From Lactobacillus sp. ESL0679 (GTDB lineage: Bacteria > Bacillota > Bacilli > Lactobacillales > Lactobacillaceae): a DNA stretch of 64,000 bases. The stretch spans positions 496,001-560,000 of the forward strand of contig NZ_JAQTIG010000001.1 of assembly GCF_029433515.1 (NCBI RefSeq). Direction: 5' to 3'. The notes under the pieces were generated by a model that was given only the letters and a program-made list of their open reading frames with translations, did no database searches and was not told where the DNA came from. A program made the translations under genes and the position numbers. Below are positions 54,816-62,853 of this stretch, piece by piece (position 1 is the first letter of the stretch; each line of letters starts with the position of its first letter).

Positions 54816-54943
54816 AAAAAAAGCCTAGTTCCACCAACATCGGAACTAAGCTCACACAGTGTTGTGCCGTTATTACTGACCACATATAGAAGTTAGCATT
54901 TTCGCTACCGGAGAAAATGAATACTTTCCTATAACGGCACAAC
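54816..54943 (-). ncRNA. candidate free-standing structured small RNA (~125 nt)
   Basis: On the minus strand, TTGTCT (54975-54970), 17-base spacer, TAAAAT (54952-54947) predict a start at about 54941. The RNA begins with GTTGTGCCGTTAT (54943-54931), which pairs perfectly over 13 bp with ATAACGGCACAAC (54873-54861). Inside lies a second stem CATTTTC-TCCGGTAGC-GAAAATG. It ends in a terminator: AGCTTAGTTCC...GGAACTAGGCT then TTTTTTT (54822-54816). No ORF fits. The family is not recognised; it does not look like SRP RNA, 6S RNA or tmRNA. The promoter overlaps the 3' end of the upstream hydrolase gene. Confidence 0.6.
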
Positions 54944-54978
54944 AAAATTTTAGCATTCAATTTGACAAAAGACAAGGT

Positions 54979-55953
54979 TTAACCTGTTATATTTTCACTA
55001 CTAGGCTTTAAACCAATTAGTTGACCCATAATTTGATTAATCTCTGCTTTCAAAATGGCAAACTGACCAGCCTTAGTCTGATTAGACTGGATAATTATCA
55101 TTGTCTTACCATTATCAGTAGTGCGCATAAAGGTATAGTAGCCTTCGCCAGCACCATTAGCGGTCTTAACATTGTGCTTAATGTTATTGTACAAACCACC
55201 ATTATAATATACTGGTGGACCAGCTTCATACAGCAACTTGCGACTCGCGTTTGTTAAAATCTTGCCGGCTAAAATATAGTGCATTACTTTAGCAATATCT
55301 TCATTTGACATGACAACAGAACCAGCCCCAAGTTCATTATGAGCATCGCGCAAAGCCGCCTTGTGTTTAACAGCAACATAGCGATTGCGGTGATAAACCA
55401 TCCCTGGTACTAAACCACTGCCAATGATTTTTTCGGATTTCGACCACAAAAATGCGGTGTGCTTCAATTGTAGCGGTTTAATGTAGCTTTCTCGGAACAA
55501 TTGTTCATAGCTTTTGCCAGTAATTTGCGACATAATGCCACATAAATAAATATAGTTAAGCGAACTATAATGCCATTGCCCTAGCAGTTTTGACGTAAAT
55601 ATCGTTCTGGCAGCATCACGATTAATATTGTCATTATCGGATACAAAATGCTTCCGGCCCAACTTTGCTCCAGGCTTTAAATCCAAACCAGCTGTCATTG
55701 TCAGCAGGTTTTTAATCGTTATCTTTTTAGCTCCCGGAATTTCCGGATAAAACTTACTTAGATGATCATGCAGACTTAATTTTCCTTTTTGCACTTCGTG
55801 CATTACCATTGCGGCTGTCATCGACTTTTGAACAGAATTAATTAAATAACTAGTGTCAGTCGTGTTTTCTGTAGCATAGTCCAGCAAAGTTTTACCATTT
55901 TTAATTACTAAAACAGAACCTTTTATTCCCAGAGCATCAATTTTCTGGCGCAC
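54979..55953 (-). CDS. serine hydrolase (class C beta-lactamase fold), DltE/FmtA-like
   Basis: 324 residues. SxxK nucleophile SVQKS at Ser40-Lys43, the second motif region QWHYSSLNYIYLCGIMSQ (YSS where YSN is usual), and a C-terminal TANGAGEGYYTFM region. It sits at the end of the dlt operon, where lactobacilli and staphylococci encode DltE/FmtA-type esterases that remove D-alanine from teichoic acid, so a trimming role is likely. The start is a GTG that shares its G with the dltD TAG stop. There is no N-terminal signal or membrane segment in this frame, which is odd for an enzyme that should act outside. Confidence 0.75.
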   Translation of the reverse strand: MRQKIDALGIKGSVLVIKNGKTLLDYATENTTDTSYLINSVQKSMTAAMVMHEVQKGKLSLHDHLSKFYPEIPGAKKITIKNLLTMTAGLDLKPGAKLGRKHFVSDNDNINRDAARTIFTSKLLGQWHYSSLNYIYLCGIMSQITGKSYEQLFRESYIKPLQLKHTAFLWSKSEKIIGSGLVPGMVYHRNRYVAVKHKAALRDAHNELGAGSVVMSNEDIAKVMHYILAGKILTNASRKLLYEAGPPVYYNGGLYNNIKHNVKTANGAGEGYYTFMRTTDNGKTMIIIQSNQTKAGQFAILKAEINQIMGQLIGLKPSSENITG

Positions 55954-57260
55954 TAATTGTCTTTTAAACTTTCCTTCTGACTTGTATCTGCAGGCGTTTT
56001 ATCAGTTACACTAATCGCATACGGCTTGTTTTGCCATTTTTTAGTATAAAAATAATTATGAATATTATAGTTATAAGGCAAGTTAGCTTTTGCCATGAAC
56101 GGCTTAACCGCTTGATCAACTGCAACCCAGCCGCGCCAACCAAGGTGAATCGTATCTTCCATAAAGTACTGTTGTGCGCCACGTTTTGATAAGTCTTCAA
56201 CGTTAGCAAAACCTTGACTAGCAAGCTGGTATTTAATCTTAGAAACAGACTTCTGGTACATCTTTTGTGACAAGCCTGTGTAGCTTGCCCACTTATGATT
56301 AATCGGCGGTATGATAAACAACACATTGGTATGTTGCTTAGCAAACTGCTGCAGCATTAATTCAAAATCACTATATTCAGTTGATTTAGTATAATCAAAC
56401 TTGCGTTGACTATTCTTCAGCTTGCGTAAATTCTTTTTATCCAGCCTCGTTCTATAAAAGCTATTATTAATTCCAAACGTGTTGGAATTAGTATGCTTAG
56501 CTGCTTGCTCATCAGCAACTTGTTCAAGCCCAGCAACTGAATATTGCTTAGGCAATAGCTTGGCACGATCACGAATTTTCTGAATCCGATCACGCAGTTG
56601 GAACGTGCTAAAGAATTTATCTTCAGTGTTCAACATGCGGCGTTGATTTTCCAAGATAAATCTTTGCGTCGAACTTAATTGCTGACCTTGAGCAACTTTA
56701 CGCATCCCCAACTTGATTTCACCTTTTACTTCCGGCATCTGCAAAAAGCGCTTAGCTGCATAACGGTTAGTTACAGTACTCTTTTTGATTCCCAATAAGA
56801 AATTGCAGGCTTGCAGTGGTGAATAATATAAGGTAAACGCGTTCGGGTCTTGGCCCTTTTTCGTAAACCATTGCGGTGAAATAATAACTACCGCTTTTTT
56901 ATTCTTCAATTGCTGTGCTGTGCCCTGCATCCCTAAGAACTGGGCTAGCGATTGACTGCCGGGGCCACCAAGCAAAAATGGCCGATAATTGCGGTGATAC
57001 TTTTCAGCTAAAACACTTGGGTGTAGCGGATCCATTCGCGACAGTTCACTTGAACCGTAAAACGGCACATAACCCTCATCAAAGGCATTTTGCTTCATTC
57101 GCGAGCCCTTAAAAATGGTCGTTGTCTGTGAATTGGCTGCTTGATAAATCGAACCTTTCGAAAAAGTTCGCTCCCATGGCAGTAACAAAATCACCAAAAG
57201 CAGGATTATAGCGCAGAGAACCGGGCCAAAAATCTGCCACAGTCGGCGTTTGTTATTCAT
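55953..57260 (-). CDS. dltD: teichoic acid D-alanyl transfer protein DltD
   Basis: 435 residues. One N-terminal membrane helix (~10-30), then an extracellular SGNH-like domain: FYGSSELSRMDPLHPS (Ser), and YFMEDTIHLGWRGW near the C-terminus (Asp/His). DltD passes D-alanine to lipoteichoic acid on the outer face. It overlaps dltC by 8 bases and the following hydrolase by one. Confidence 0.95.
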   Translation of the reverse strand: MNNKRRLWQIFGPVLCAIILLLVILLLPWERTFSKGSIYQAANSQTTTIFKGSRMKQNAFDEGYVPFYGSSELSRMDPLHPSVLAEKYHRNYRPFLLGGPGSQSLAQFLGMQGTAQQLKNKKAVVIISPQWFTKKGQDPNAFTLYYSPLQACNFLLGIKKSTVTNRYAAKRFLQMPEVKGEIKLGMRKVAQGQQLSSTQRFILENQRRMLNTEDKFFSTFQLRDRIQKIRDRAKLLPKQYSVAGLEQVADEQAAKHTNSNTFGINNSFYRTRLDKKNLRKLKNSQRKFDYTKSTEYSDFELMLQQFAKQHTNVLFIIPPINHKWASYTGLSQKMYQKSVSKIKYQLASQGFANVEDLSKRGAQQYFMEDTIHLGWRGWVAVDQAVKPFMAKANLPYNYNIHNYFYTKKWQNKPYAISVTDKTPADTSQKESLKDN

Positions 57261-57492
57261 TTTCTAAGCTTTCCACCTTTGCCACAATCTTAGCTGGCGT
57301 GTCCCATTCTGTTCTTTCAAATTCTGAAACAGGAACATCAATATCAAATTTTTCTTGCAAGCTAAGTAGCATCTGCACACTTGCCATTGAATCCATCAAG
57401 CCGCTAGAAAAAATATTTTCGTCCATGTTATTTGACAAATCTTCACCAGTTAAATCTTGTAAAATTGCTAAAACTTCTTTTTTGATATCCAT
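57253..57492 (-). CDS. dltC: D-alanyl carrier protein DltC
   Basis: 79 residues. Acyl-carrier fold with the phosphopantetheine site in GLMDSMASVQML (Ser35). It accepts D-alanine from DltA and passes it to DltB at the membrane. It overlaps dltD and follows dltB by 36 bases with AGAGGTT before the ATG. Confidence 0.97.
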   Translation of the reverse strand: MDIKKEVLAILQDLTGEDLSNNMDENIFSSGLMDSMASVQMLLSLQEKFDIDVPVSEFERTEWDTPAKIVAKVESLENE

Positions 57493-57528
57493 TCTTAAAA
57501 CCTCTTAATCCTTTAAATAAATTTTCCG

Positions 57529-58761
57529 TTACTTCCAGCCAAACCATAATTGACTAAGGAAGCCGGAGAAAATTAAGAAACTAAAACAAACAACGTTAAA
57601 TGTTAGAAAAATTGCAAACCATTTTGTAAACTTATTCGACGGAATTTGCTCTTTGTGTTTCTTTTTAAATCTAAGCCAATAATCATTGATAATGATTGCT
57701 GTTGCATGAAATGCGCCGTAAACGATGTAGTACCACGTTAATCCGTGCCAAAATCCCATAATTAAGAACAAAAGGAAATATGACACTTGTGATAATCTAA
57801 TGCGGTTCTTAAACAGCTTTTTCTTCATTGCAAAGAAGGTAAACCGCATATAAATATAATCGCGGAACCAAAATGATAGCGTCATGTGCCAGCGATTCCA
57901 GAATTCTTTAATATTTTGCGAAATAAACGGTTTGTTAAAGTTCATTGGCGTATGAATGCCCATAAAATAGGAAATCGATACAGCAAACAATGAATACCCA
58001 GCAAAGTCAAAGAACAAATACATACTGTAACAGTACATATAGGCAACAACCCACCAAGACAGTTTTAACCCACCAACAGCAGTACCAGCCATTAATGCTG
58101 ACTTGCTAATAATCGGAAGCCAATAAGTCCCAAAGAACCAACCTAAAACAAACTTGTAAAGAAAGCCTTGGAACAAATAGCGCACGGCATGTGCTAAATC
58201 ATCGACGTATTGCTCGCGTTTAGGTGCACTATCGCATTCTTTAGCAAACCTGCGATAACGATCAATTGGTCCTGACGAAATTGTCGGGAAGAACAATAGA
58301 AAGCGCAGGTATGTGCCAAGATTGACTTCTTTAATTGCACCATCGCGAATTTCCATAATGACTTGCACCGTCTTAAAGGTAATATAGGAAATACCTAAGA
58401 AAGCAAGTACACCGAGAATTTTAGCCTTAGGAAATGCCGTCTGGATTTTTACCAATGCCAGTGGAATAATTGCCACAATTACCGCCAGATAAAAGACCCA
58501 TGTCTTATTTTTACCAACCTTGCGATAATGCAAATAACCGTAGGTCAGCAGTAGCTCAATTGCAAGGTAGATTAACAGACTAACACCCTGTTGCCACTTA
58601 GTACCATCAAAGATCAAAAACAAAAAGACTAACGAGAAGATAACTTCGTAAGTTTTCAATCGGTGACCATAATACAAGCTGACAATCATCGGTAATAAAC
58701 CAATAATCAGATAAATAAAGTACTGCGGATTCCCATAAGGCTGCAAGTTAATGAAGTTCAC
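57529..58761 (-). CDS. dltB: membrane-bound O-acyltransferase DltB
   Basis: 410 residues with about eleven membrane segments; MBOAT family. SGPIDRYRRF near 167 and the block NIKEFWNRWHMTLSFWFRDYIYMRF near 290 are family marks; the catalytic His is in FLIMGFWHGLTWYYIVYGAFH. It moves D-alanine from DltC across the membrane. Its ATG overlaps the dltA stop by one base. Confidence 0.97.
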   Translation of the reverse strand: MNFINLQPYGNPQYFIYLIIGLLPMIVSLYYGHRLKTYEVIFSLVFLFLIFDGTKWQQGVSLLIYLAIELLLTYGYLHYRKVGKNKTWVFYLAVIVAIIPLALVKIQTAFPKAKILGVLAFLGISYITFKTVQVIMEIRDGAIKEVNLGTYLRFLLFFPTISSGPIDRYRRFAKECDSAPKREQYVDDLAHAVRYLFQGFLYKFVLGWFFGTYWLPIISKSALMAGTAVGGLKLSWWVVAYMYCYSMYLFFDFAGYSLFAVSISYFMGIHTPMNFNKPFISQNIKEFWNRWHMTLSFWFRDYIYMRFTFFAMKKKLFKNRIRLSQVSYFLLFLIMGFWHGLTWYYIVYGAFHATAIIINDYWLRFKKKHKEQIPSNKFTKWFAIFLTFNVVCFSFLIFSGFLSQLWFGWK

Positions 58762-60275
58762 TACTCATTAACCTCCTTAATTACAGCTTTAATATCTACC
58801 TTACCATTTTGCGAAACCGGTAATTTTTCACGGTAAACAAAACGTTGGGGAATCATATAAGGCATTAAGCCATCAGCTAAATCAGCTCTAATCGCCTTAG
58901 TGATTTCAGCTTCTGAATACTGCTCTTTAACACCATCTTTTAGTTCAATTTCAGCAATAATCTGCTTAACCGTGTGATCTTTATTATATTTTGGCGCAGC
59001 AACCCCATGATCAACAAACTTGTTTTTGCCAAGATAATGGTTGATTTCTTCAAGCTCAATTCTGTAACCATTAAATTTAATTTGAAAATCAATGCGGCCA
59101 CGATAAAACAGCATGTCGCCATCAAAGAAGCCCTCGTCCCCTGAGCGGTGACTCATGTATTTATCAGCAGGATCTTTAAAGAAGCCCTTCGCTGTTTTTT
59201 CAGGATTATTCATATAACCCTTAGAGACACTTGGCCCCTCAATAATGATTTCGCCCTCATTCGGTTGATCGCCCTTAGACTTATCAATCGTGATGCGCGT
59301 GTCTGCCTTAACTCTCCCAATTGGCAAACGATCATATTTAGCCAAGACATCATCGGTAATTTCAACTTGGGTAACAGCAACCGTTGTTTCGGTTGGGCCA
59401 TAAGTATTGAAGATTTTACTGCTTGGAAACTTCTTACGCAGCATTGCCACTTCCGTGTGCGGTAATTCTTCACCACAAAATAGGAAGTGGGTTAAATCTG
59501 GATGGTGTGTACCATCAAAAGTCTTATCCAAGAAGCACATTTGAGCAAATGACGGTGTTGAAACCCAAACGTTAAATTGCAGTTTAGGCATTGTCATAAA
59601 TAATTGAGCAAAGTTCTGGGTAACATCATGTGGTAAAACAACCAGCTTACCAGCACCAACTAGTGCTGGATAAAGACTCATTACAGAAAGGTCAAACGAG
59701 TATGGCGCTTGAACCAAAAAGCTTGGATGCTCAGGTAGAGCAAAGTCAGCCATTTCCCAATTAACAAAGCTTAACAAGTTATCATGACTAATTTGCACGC
59801 CCTTTGGCTTGCCACTAGTTCCAGAAGTAAAGATAATGTAGAAATTATCAGCTCCCGCAACAAAGTTAGCAGGATCAACTGCAAAATCACTATCTTCAAC
59901 CTCAGCTGGATGAACAATTTGCAATTGAGACAAATCAATTTCAGGTAAATCATCAATTGCCAGTACAACCTGTGCTTGTGAAACTTCCTGAATCATTACT
60001 AGCCGTTCTGCATTGGAATAGCTGGCAATTGGAATATACGCATGGCCGGACTTGACACAGCCTAAAAAACTAGCAACCATTTCAAAAGTTTGCCCGCCCC
60101 AGATCATAATTGGACTATGCTCCGGAATATTTAAACTGTTAATTTTATGCGCCCAAGCATTCGAGCGCCGTTCAAGATCACCATAGGTATTAGTTTGACC
60201 AAGATAATCATAAGCAATCCGATCTGGATCAGCTTTAGCAATTTCGTCAATTTTCTTAATTATATTTTTAATCAT
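58761..60275 (-). CDS. dltA: D-alanine:D-alanyl carrier protein ligase DltA
   Basis: Activates D-alanine as the adenylate and loads it on DltC. 504 residues, adenylate-forming family: core YIIFTSGTSGKPKGVQIS (~147), FNTYGPTETTVAVTQ (~290), YRGRIDFQIKFNGYRIELEEI (hinge region, ~390) and C-terminal PVSQNGKVDIKA with the catalytic Lys. It follows dltX by 15 bases. Confidence 0.97.
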   Translation of the reverse strand: MIKNIIKKIDEIAKADPDRIAYDYLGQTNTYGDLERRSNAWAHKINSLNIPEHSPIMIWGGQTFEMVASFLGCVKSGHAYIPIASYSNAERLVMIQEVSQAQVVLAIDDLPEIDLSQLQIVHPAEVEDSDFAVDPANFVAGADNFYIIFTSGTSGKPKGVQISHDNLLSFVNWEMADFALPEHPSFLVQAPYSFDLSVMSLYPALVGAGKLVVLPHDVTQNFAQLFMTMPKLQFNVWVSTPSFAQMCFLDKTFDGTHHPDLTHFLFCGEELPHTEVAMLRKKFPSSKIFNTYGPTETTVAVTQVEITDDVLAKYDRLPIGRVKADTRITIDKSKGDQPNEGEIIIEGPSVSKGYMNNPEKTAKGFFKDPADKYMSHRSGDEGFFDGDMLFYRGRIDFQIKFNGYRIELEEINHYLGKNKFVDHGVAAPKYNKDHTVKQIIAEIELKDGVKEQYSEAEITKAIRADLADGLMPYMIPQRFVYREKLPVSQNGKVDIKAVIKEVNE

Positions 60276-60290
60276 ATTAGTAACACCACC

Positions 60291-60443
60291 TTAGAATTCG
60301 TCGTAAATAAAGTGAACCGAAGTAAGGCCGCTATATTGATACAAATAGATTAGTGCCAGTAAAATGACACAATAAATAATTGTTGTCAGAACAAACTTCC
60401 CTATTCGTTTGCCCCGAGAATCAATTTTCTCTTTTTTATCCAT
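60291..60443 (-). CDS. dltX: DltX, small membrane protein of the dlt operon
   Basis: 50 residues. A basic start (MDKKEKIDSRGKRIGKF), one membrane helix (VLTTIIYCVILLALIYLYQY), and the conserved C-terminal FIYDEF, the DltX hallmark. DltX helps D-alanine transfer by binding DltB/DltD. GGGAGATAT precedes the ATG. First gene of dltXABCD; no clean promoter could be picked out upstream. Confidence 0.93.
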   Translation of the reverse strand: MDKKEKIDSRGKRIGKFVLTTIIYCVILLALIYLYQYSGLTSVHFIYDEF

Positions 60444-60558
60444 ATATCTCCCTCAATAACAATAAATATACTAACGACTATATTACTACAATTAGCAAGC
60501 AACCCGATATTCGCCTAATAGATTTTACTAAATTTAAATATTTTTGTTTGTATACCAA

Positions 60559-60882
60559 TCAGTCGTTCAACTTGCGGCAATTGTGATAAGCAAAATACAA
60601 CGGAATAACAATAATTATGGAGATAAATAGCAAGGCAAATACCAGTAACGCTAACACATTACGCACCTTTTCCCATTTTGTACTATTTGCCGTTGTTAAT
60701 AAAAATACCGCAAACAAAATAATGATGGTTAATTCCGTTAAAAACAGGTAAGAATAACCCGCTAAACCCATGCTGCTAGTAAATTGCCACAGATATAGCC
60801 ACGCTGAAGCCGGCAATAAACATAGCCATCCAGCAAATCGCAGCCAAAAAACAATTTTTTTATGATAAATTTCTTGTTTCAT
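60559..60882 (-). CDS. small membrane protein of unknown function
   Basis: 107 residues, three hydrophobic segments (about 10-30, 42-62, 75-98), short charged ends (MKQEIYHKK and NCRKLND). GGAAAGAA precedes the ATG. It lies upstream of dltX on the same strand with a 115-base gap, so it could share transcription with the dlt operon. I recognise no family. Confidence 0.6.
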   Translation of the reverse strand: MKQEIYHKKIVFWLRFAGWLCLLPASAWLYLWQFTSSMGLAGYSYLFLTELTIIILFAVFLLTTANSTKWEKVRNVLALLVFALLFISIIIVIPLYFAYHNCRKLND

Positions 60883-61027
60883 TTCTTTCCTTAATTGCCT
60901 CTTAGGCAGTAACCTAACACAAAAATCAGTCTAATTATAACAAGCAAAAAGTTAACAAACAATTTTTTAATTATTGAAAAATTATTCTATTTTTCAAATT
61001 CGTCACACTTTTTTCATATTTAACAGT

Positions 61028-61199
61028 TATACTAAAAGAGTAATAAACAAGGAATGGAAGCCTCGTATATTACAACTCAACTTTTTTGTTTTTCATTCAT
61101 ACTCCTCCAAGTATAAATAATGAACAAACCGAAATGACTTATAAGTCAATTTCATATCTATCCCTTTCGACTCACGTGTGTTGCGTGAGTTTTTCTTTT
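61028..61199 (+). ncRNA. candidate small RNA, unit A of a tandem pair
   Basis: TATACT at 61028-61033 is a good -10 (the -35 is weak). The transcript would begin with hairpin GTAATA...TATTAC (61040-61073), continue through CAACTTTTTT, CATTCAT and ACTCCTCCAAGTA, and end at the terminator ACTCACG-TGTGTT-GCGTGAGTTTTTC (61171-61196). The ACTCCTCC stretch is complementary to ribosome-binding sites. Unit B, 250 bases on, repeats the same order of elements. Function unknown; promoter and ends are inferred. Confidence 0.5.
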
Positions 61200-61279
61200 A
61201 CCTTTAAAAGTTCTAAAGAAATTCTTTACTATTTCATAAGAAAATTACCACGCTAACTTCATAATTTACGTTTAATATT

Positions 61280-61395
61280 TAGATTGTAGCAAGGAGGTAA
61301 GAAAACTTGCTACATACTCCCACTTTTTTATTTCATTCATTCTTACTCCTTCAAAGTAGATGAAAACTAACAGGCTCGCATTTTGCGAGCCTTTT
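61280..61395 (+). ncRNA. candidate small RNA, unit B of a tandem pair
   Basis: It begins with a perfect 9-bp hairpin, TGTAGCAAG and CTTGCTACA (61285-61314), whose loop holds GAGGTAAGAAAA and so displays AGGAGG. Next come CCACTTTTTT, CATTCAT and CTTACTCCTTCAAAGTA, then the terminator GGCTCGC-ATTTT-GCGAGCC-TTTT (61373-61395). CTTACTCCTT is complementary to the loop AAGGAG(G)TAAG with one bulge, so the RNA may switch between two folds. A weak promoter (TTCATA/TAGATT) is possible; it may also be the leader of cbpB. Confidence 0.5.
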
Positions 61396-61430
61396 CCCTT
61401 ATATGGGATATTTTAATGAAAGGTTTATTT

Positions 61431-61913
61431 ATGTTCTCACCCGCAATTAAACATTTAATTCAAGAAAAATCAGGTTCATTCCTTATTCCAGCAACAAGAA
61501 TTGCATTTGTTTTAGATAATAATCCGCTTTACCACGCATTTTTGATTTTAACAAGCGTTAAATATTCGAAAATTCCGGTTTTAGACAGTCAAAATCACGT
61601 TGTTGGCCTTCTCAGTTTAGCAATGATTACCGATAAAATGATGAAGACTGACGAAATTTTTCTTGATCCACTATCCGAATTAAAGGTTCGTGATGTAATG
61701 CAAACTGATTTTGATAAAATAAATTTTGCACAAACTACTCTAGAGGCTCAATTACACTTATTAGTTGATAATGCATTCTTACCTGTGGTTGACGATCATA
61801 ACGTTTTTCAAGGGTTACTAACTAGGCGCGAATGGATTAAGGCATTTAATTACGTCGTTCACAATTTTGAGGAAAAATATAACGTAACTAAAAAAATAAA
61901 TTGCTACAATTAA
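61431..61913 (+). CDS. cbpB: CBS-domain protein, CbpB-like c-di-AMP receptor
   Basis: 160 residues made of two CBS domains: PATRIAFVLDNNPLYHAFLIL...SKIPVLDSQNHVVGLLSLAMI and KVRDVMQTDFDKINFAQTTLEA...AFLPVVDDHNVFQGLLTRREWIKAF. Length and layout match the CbpB/YkuL family, which binds cyclic di-AMP and in Listeria modulates Rel. The real start is the ATG at 61431 with AAAGG eight bases ahead; a frame from 61383 begins within a terminator hairpin. It lies just behind the two small-RNA units. Ligand binding is by family only. Confidence 0.8.
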   Translation: MFSPAIKHLIQEKSGSFLIPATRIAFVLDNNPLYHAFLILTSVKYSKIPVLDSQNHVVGLLSLAMITDKMMKTDEIFLDPLSELKVRDVMQTDFDKINFAQTTLEAQLHLLVDNAFLPVVDDHNVFQGLLTRREWIKAFNYVVHNFEEKYNVTKKINCYN

Positions 61914-62163
61914 TCAATATTTTTAAATAACCTACGTTATTCACCTTTTTATATTTTCTTTTAATTAAATTGTATTATAATAAATTTTAGTAATATAAAA
62001 TTGCATTGTTTCCTTTTGTATCAGCTTTTGTTAATTATATATTCATTAATTATCATCATATAATTATGAATTATTGATATAGTTATTCAACTGATATTTA
62101 TCATCTAAGTAAGCTAAATAATTAAATAACATTTATGCAAAATAAGATAGGATGATGTTTACG
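61914..62163. other. AT-rich spacer without recognisable genes
   Basis: About 250 very AT-rich bases. I see no ORF with a ribosome site, no stable hairpin and no clear operator. It presumably holds the promoter of the 188-residue gene at 62164, but several A/T hexamers fit equally well. Confidence 0.5.
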
Positions 62164-62730
62164 ATGACAAATAAAACAAATACGGACGATCTAACTAGTT
62201 TAGTCAATACAATCATTAAGGACAATTCATATCCTTGTGACAATGAATTGTCAGAAAAAGAAAAAGAAGCATTAATTATCAAGCTTAAGAAATTGAATAA
62301 AAATTCTGGTAATTTGAACGAAGTTTTGCAAATCGTCAATGCTTTTTATAAGGATAAAATCGCACGGCAATTAAAATCAATTGATATCAATTCTTCTTTA
62401 ATTTTTGAAATGCTGCAACATGAGGTGGTTTCAGCAACCAGGCTTCACGCATTTTTGTTAGATTTAGCTGAACAAGAAGGCTTTTCAACCAAAGGTATTG
62501 AGAAAATCAACCACTACTTTATCGAAACCAATGATTATGGTAACAATACTGATTTTATAACGATGTCTTCATTCGATGTAATCGATGCAATCAAACGTAC
62601 GAAGTCAGATTACTTAGATCATGCTCCGCAAATTTTTAAGCACCACCGCAATCAGCATGTTGACTGCAGTTCAAAGTCCACCAACGGAAAGAAAAAAATA
62701 AACAACATTATCAAGTTAAGCGATTATTAA
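62164..62730 (+). CDS. hydrophilic helical protein of unknown function
   Basis: 188 residues, no signal or membrane segment. Mostly helical and charged: NELSEKEKEALIIKLKKLNK, LNEVLQIVNAFYKDKIARQL, FEMLQHEVVSATRLHAFLLDLAEQEGF; the tail is His/Lys rich (HHRNQHVDCSSKSTNGKKK). AGGA lies 11 bases before the ATG at 62164; the earlier ATGs (62152, 62155) touch the ribosome site. I recognise no family. Monocistronic with a strong terminator. Confidence 0.65.
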   Translation: MTNKTNTDDLTSLVNTIIKDNSYPCDNELSEKEKEALIIKLKKLNKNSGNLNEVLQIVNAFYKDKIARQLKSIDINSSLIFEMLQHEVVSATRLHAFLLDLAEQEGFSTKGIEKINHYFIETNDYGNNTDFITMSSFDVIDAIKRTKSDYLDHAPQIFKHHRNQHVDCSSKSTNGKKKINNIIKLSDY

Positions 62731-62734
62731 TTTT

Positions 62735-62765
62735 AGCAAGAGATATTATCTCTTGCTTTTTATTT
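62735..62765 (+). terminator. terminator after the 188-residue gene
   Basis: AGCAAGAGATA and TATCTCTTGCT form an 11-bp stem followed by TTTTTATTT. Confidence 0.9.
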
Positions 62766-62853
62766 CCTGGGAAATAATTTTGCTTAGCAGTAATTTAATT
62801 AGTGTTAAAATGAAATTTATAAGCACAATTTAAGTAGTGGAGGCATAATAGTA

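Noticed and set aside
54816..54943. Long inverted repeat as an insertion-sequence end or MITE
   Set aside because: There is no flanking target duplication, no transposase trace, and a promoter and terminator fit an RNA gene better.
61383..61430. N-terminal extension of cbpB from a TTG at 61383
   Set aside because: These codons lie in the loop and right arm of the GGCTCGC/GCGAGCC terminator and have no ribosome site; the ATG at 61431 has one.
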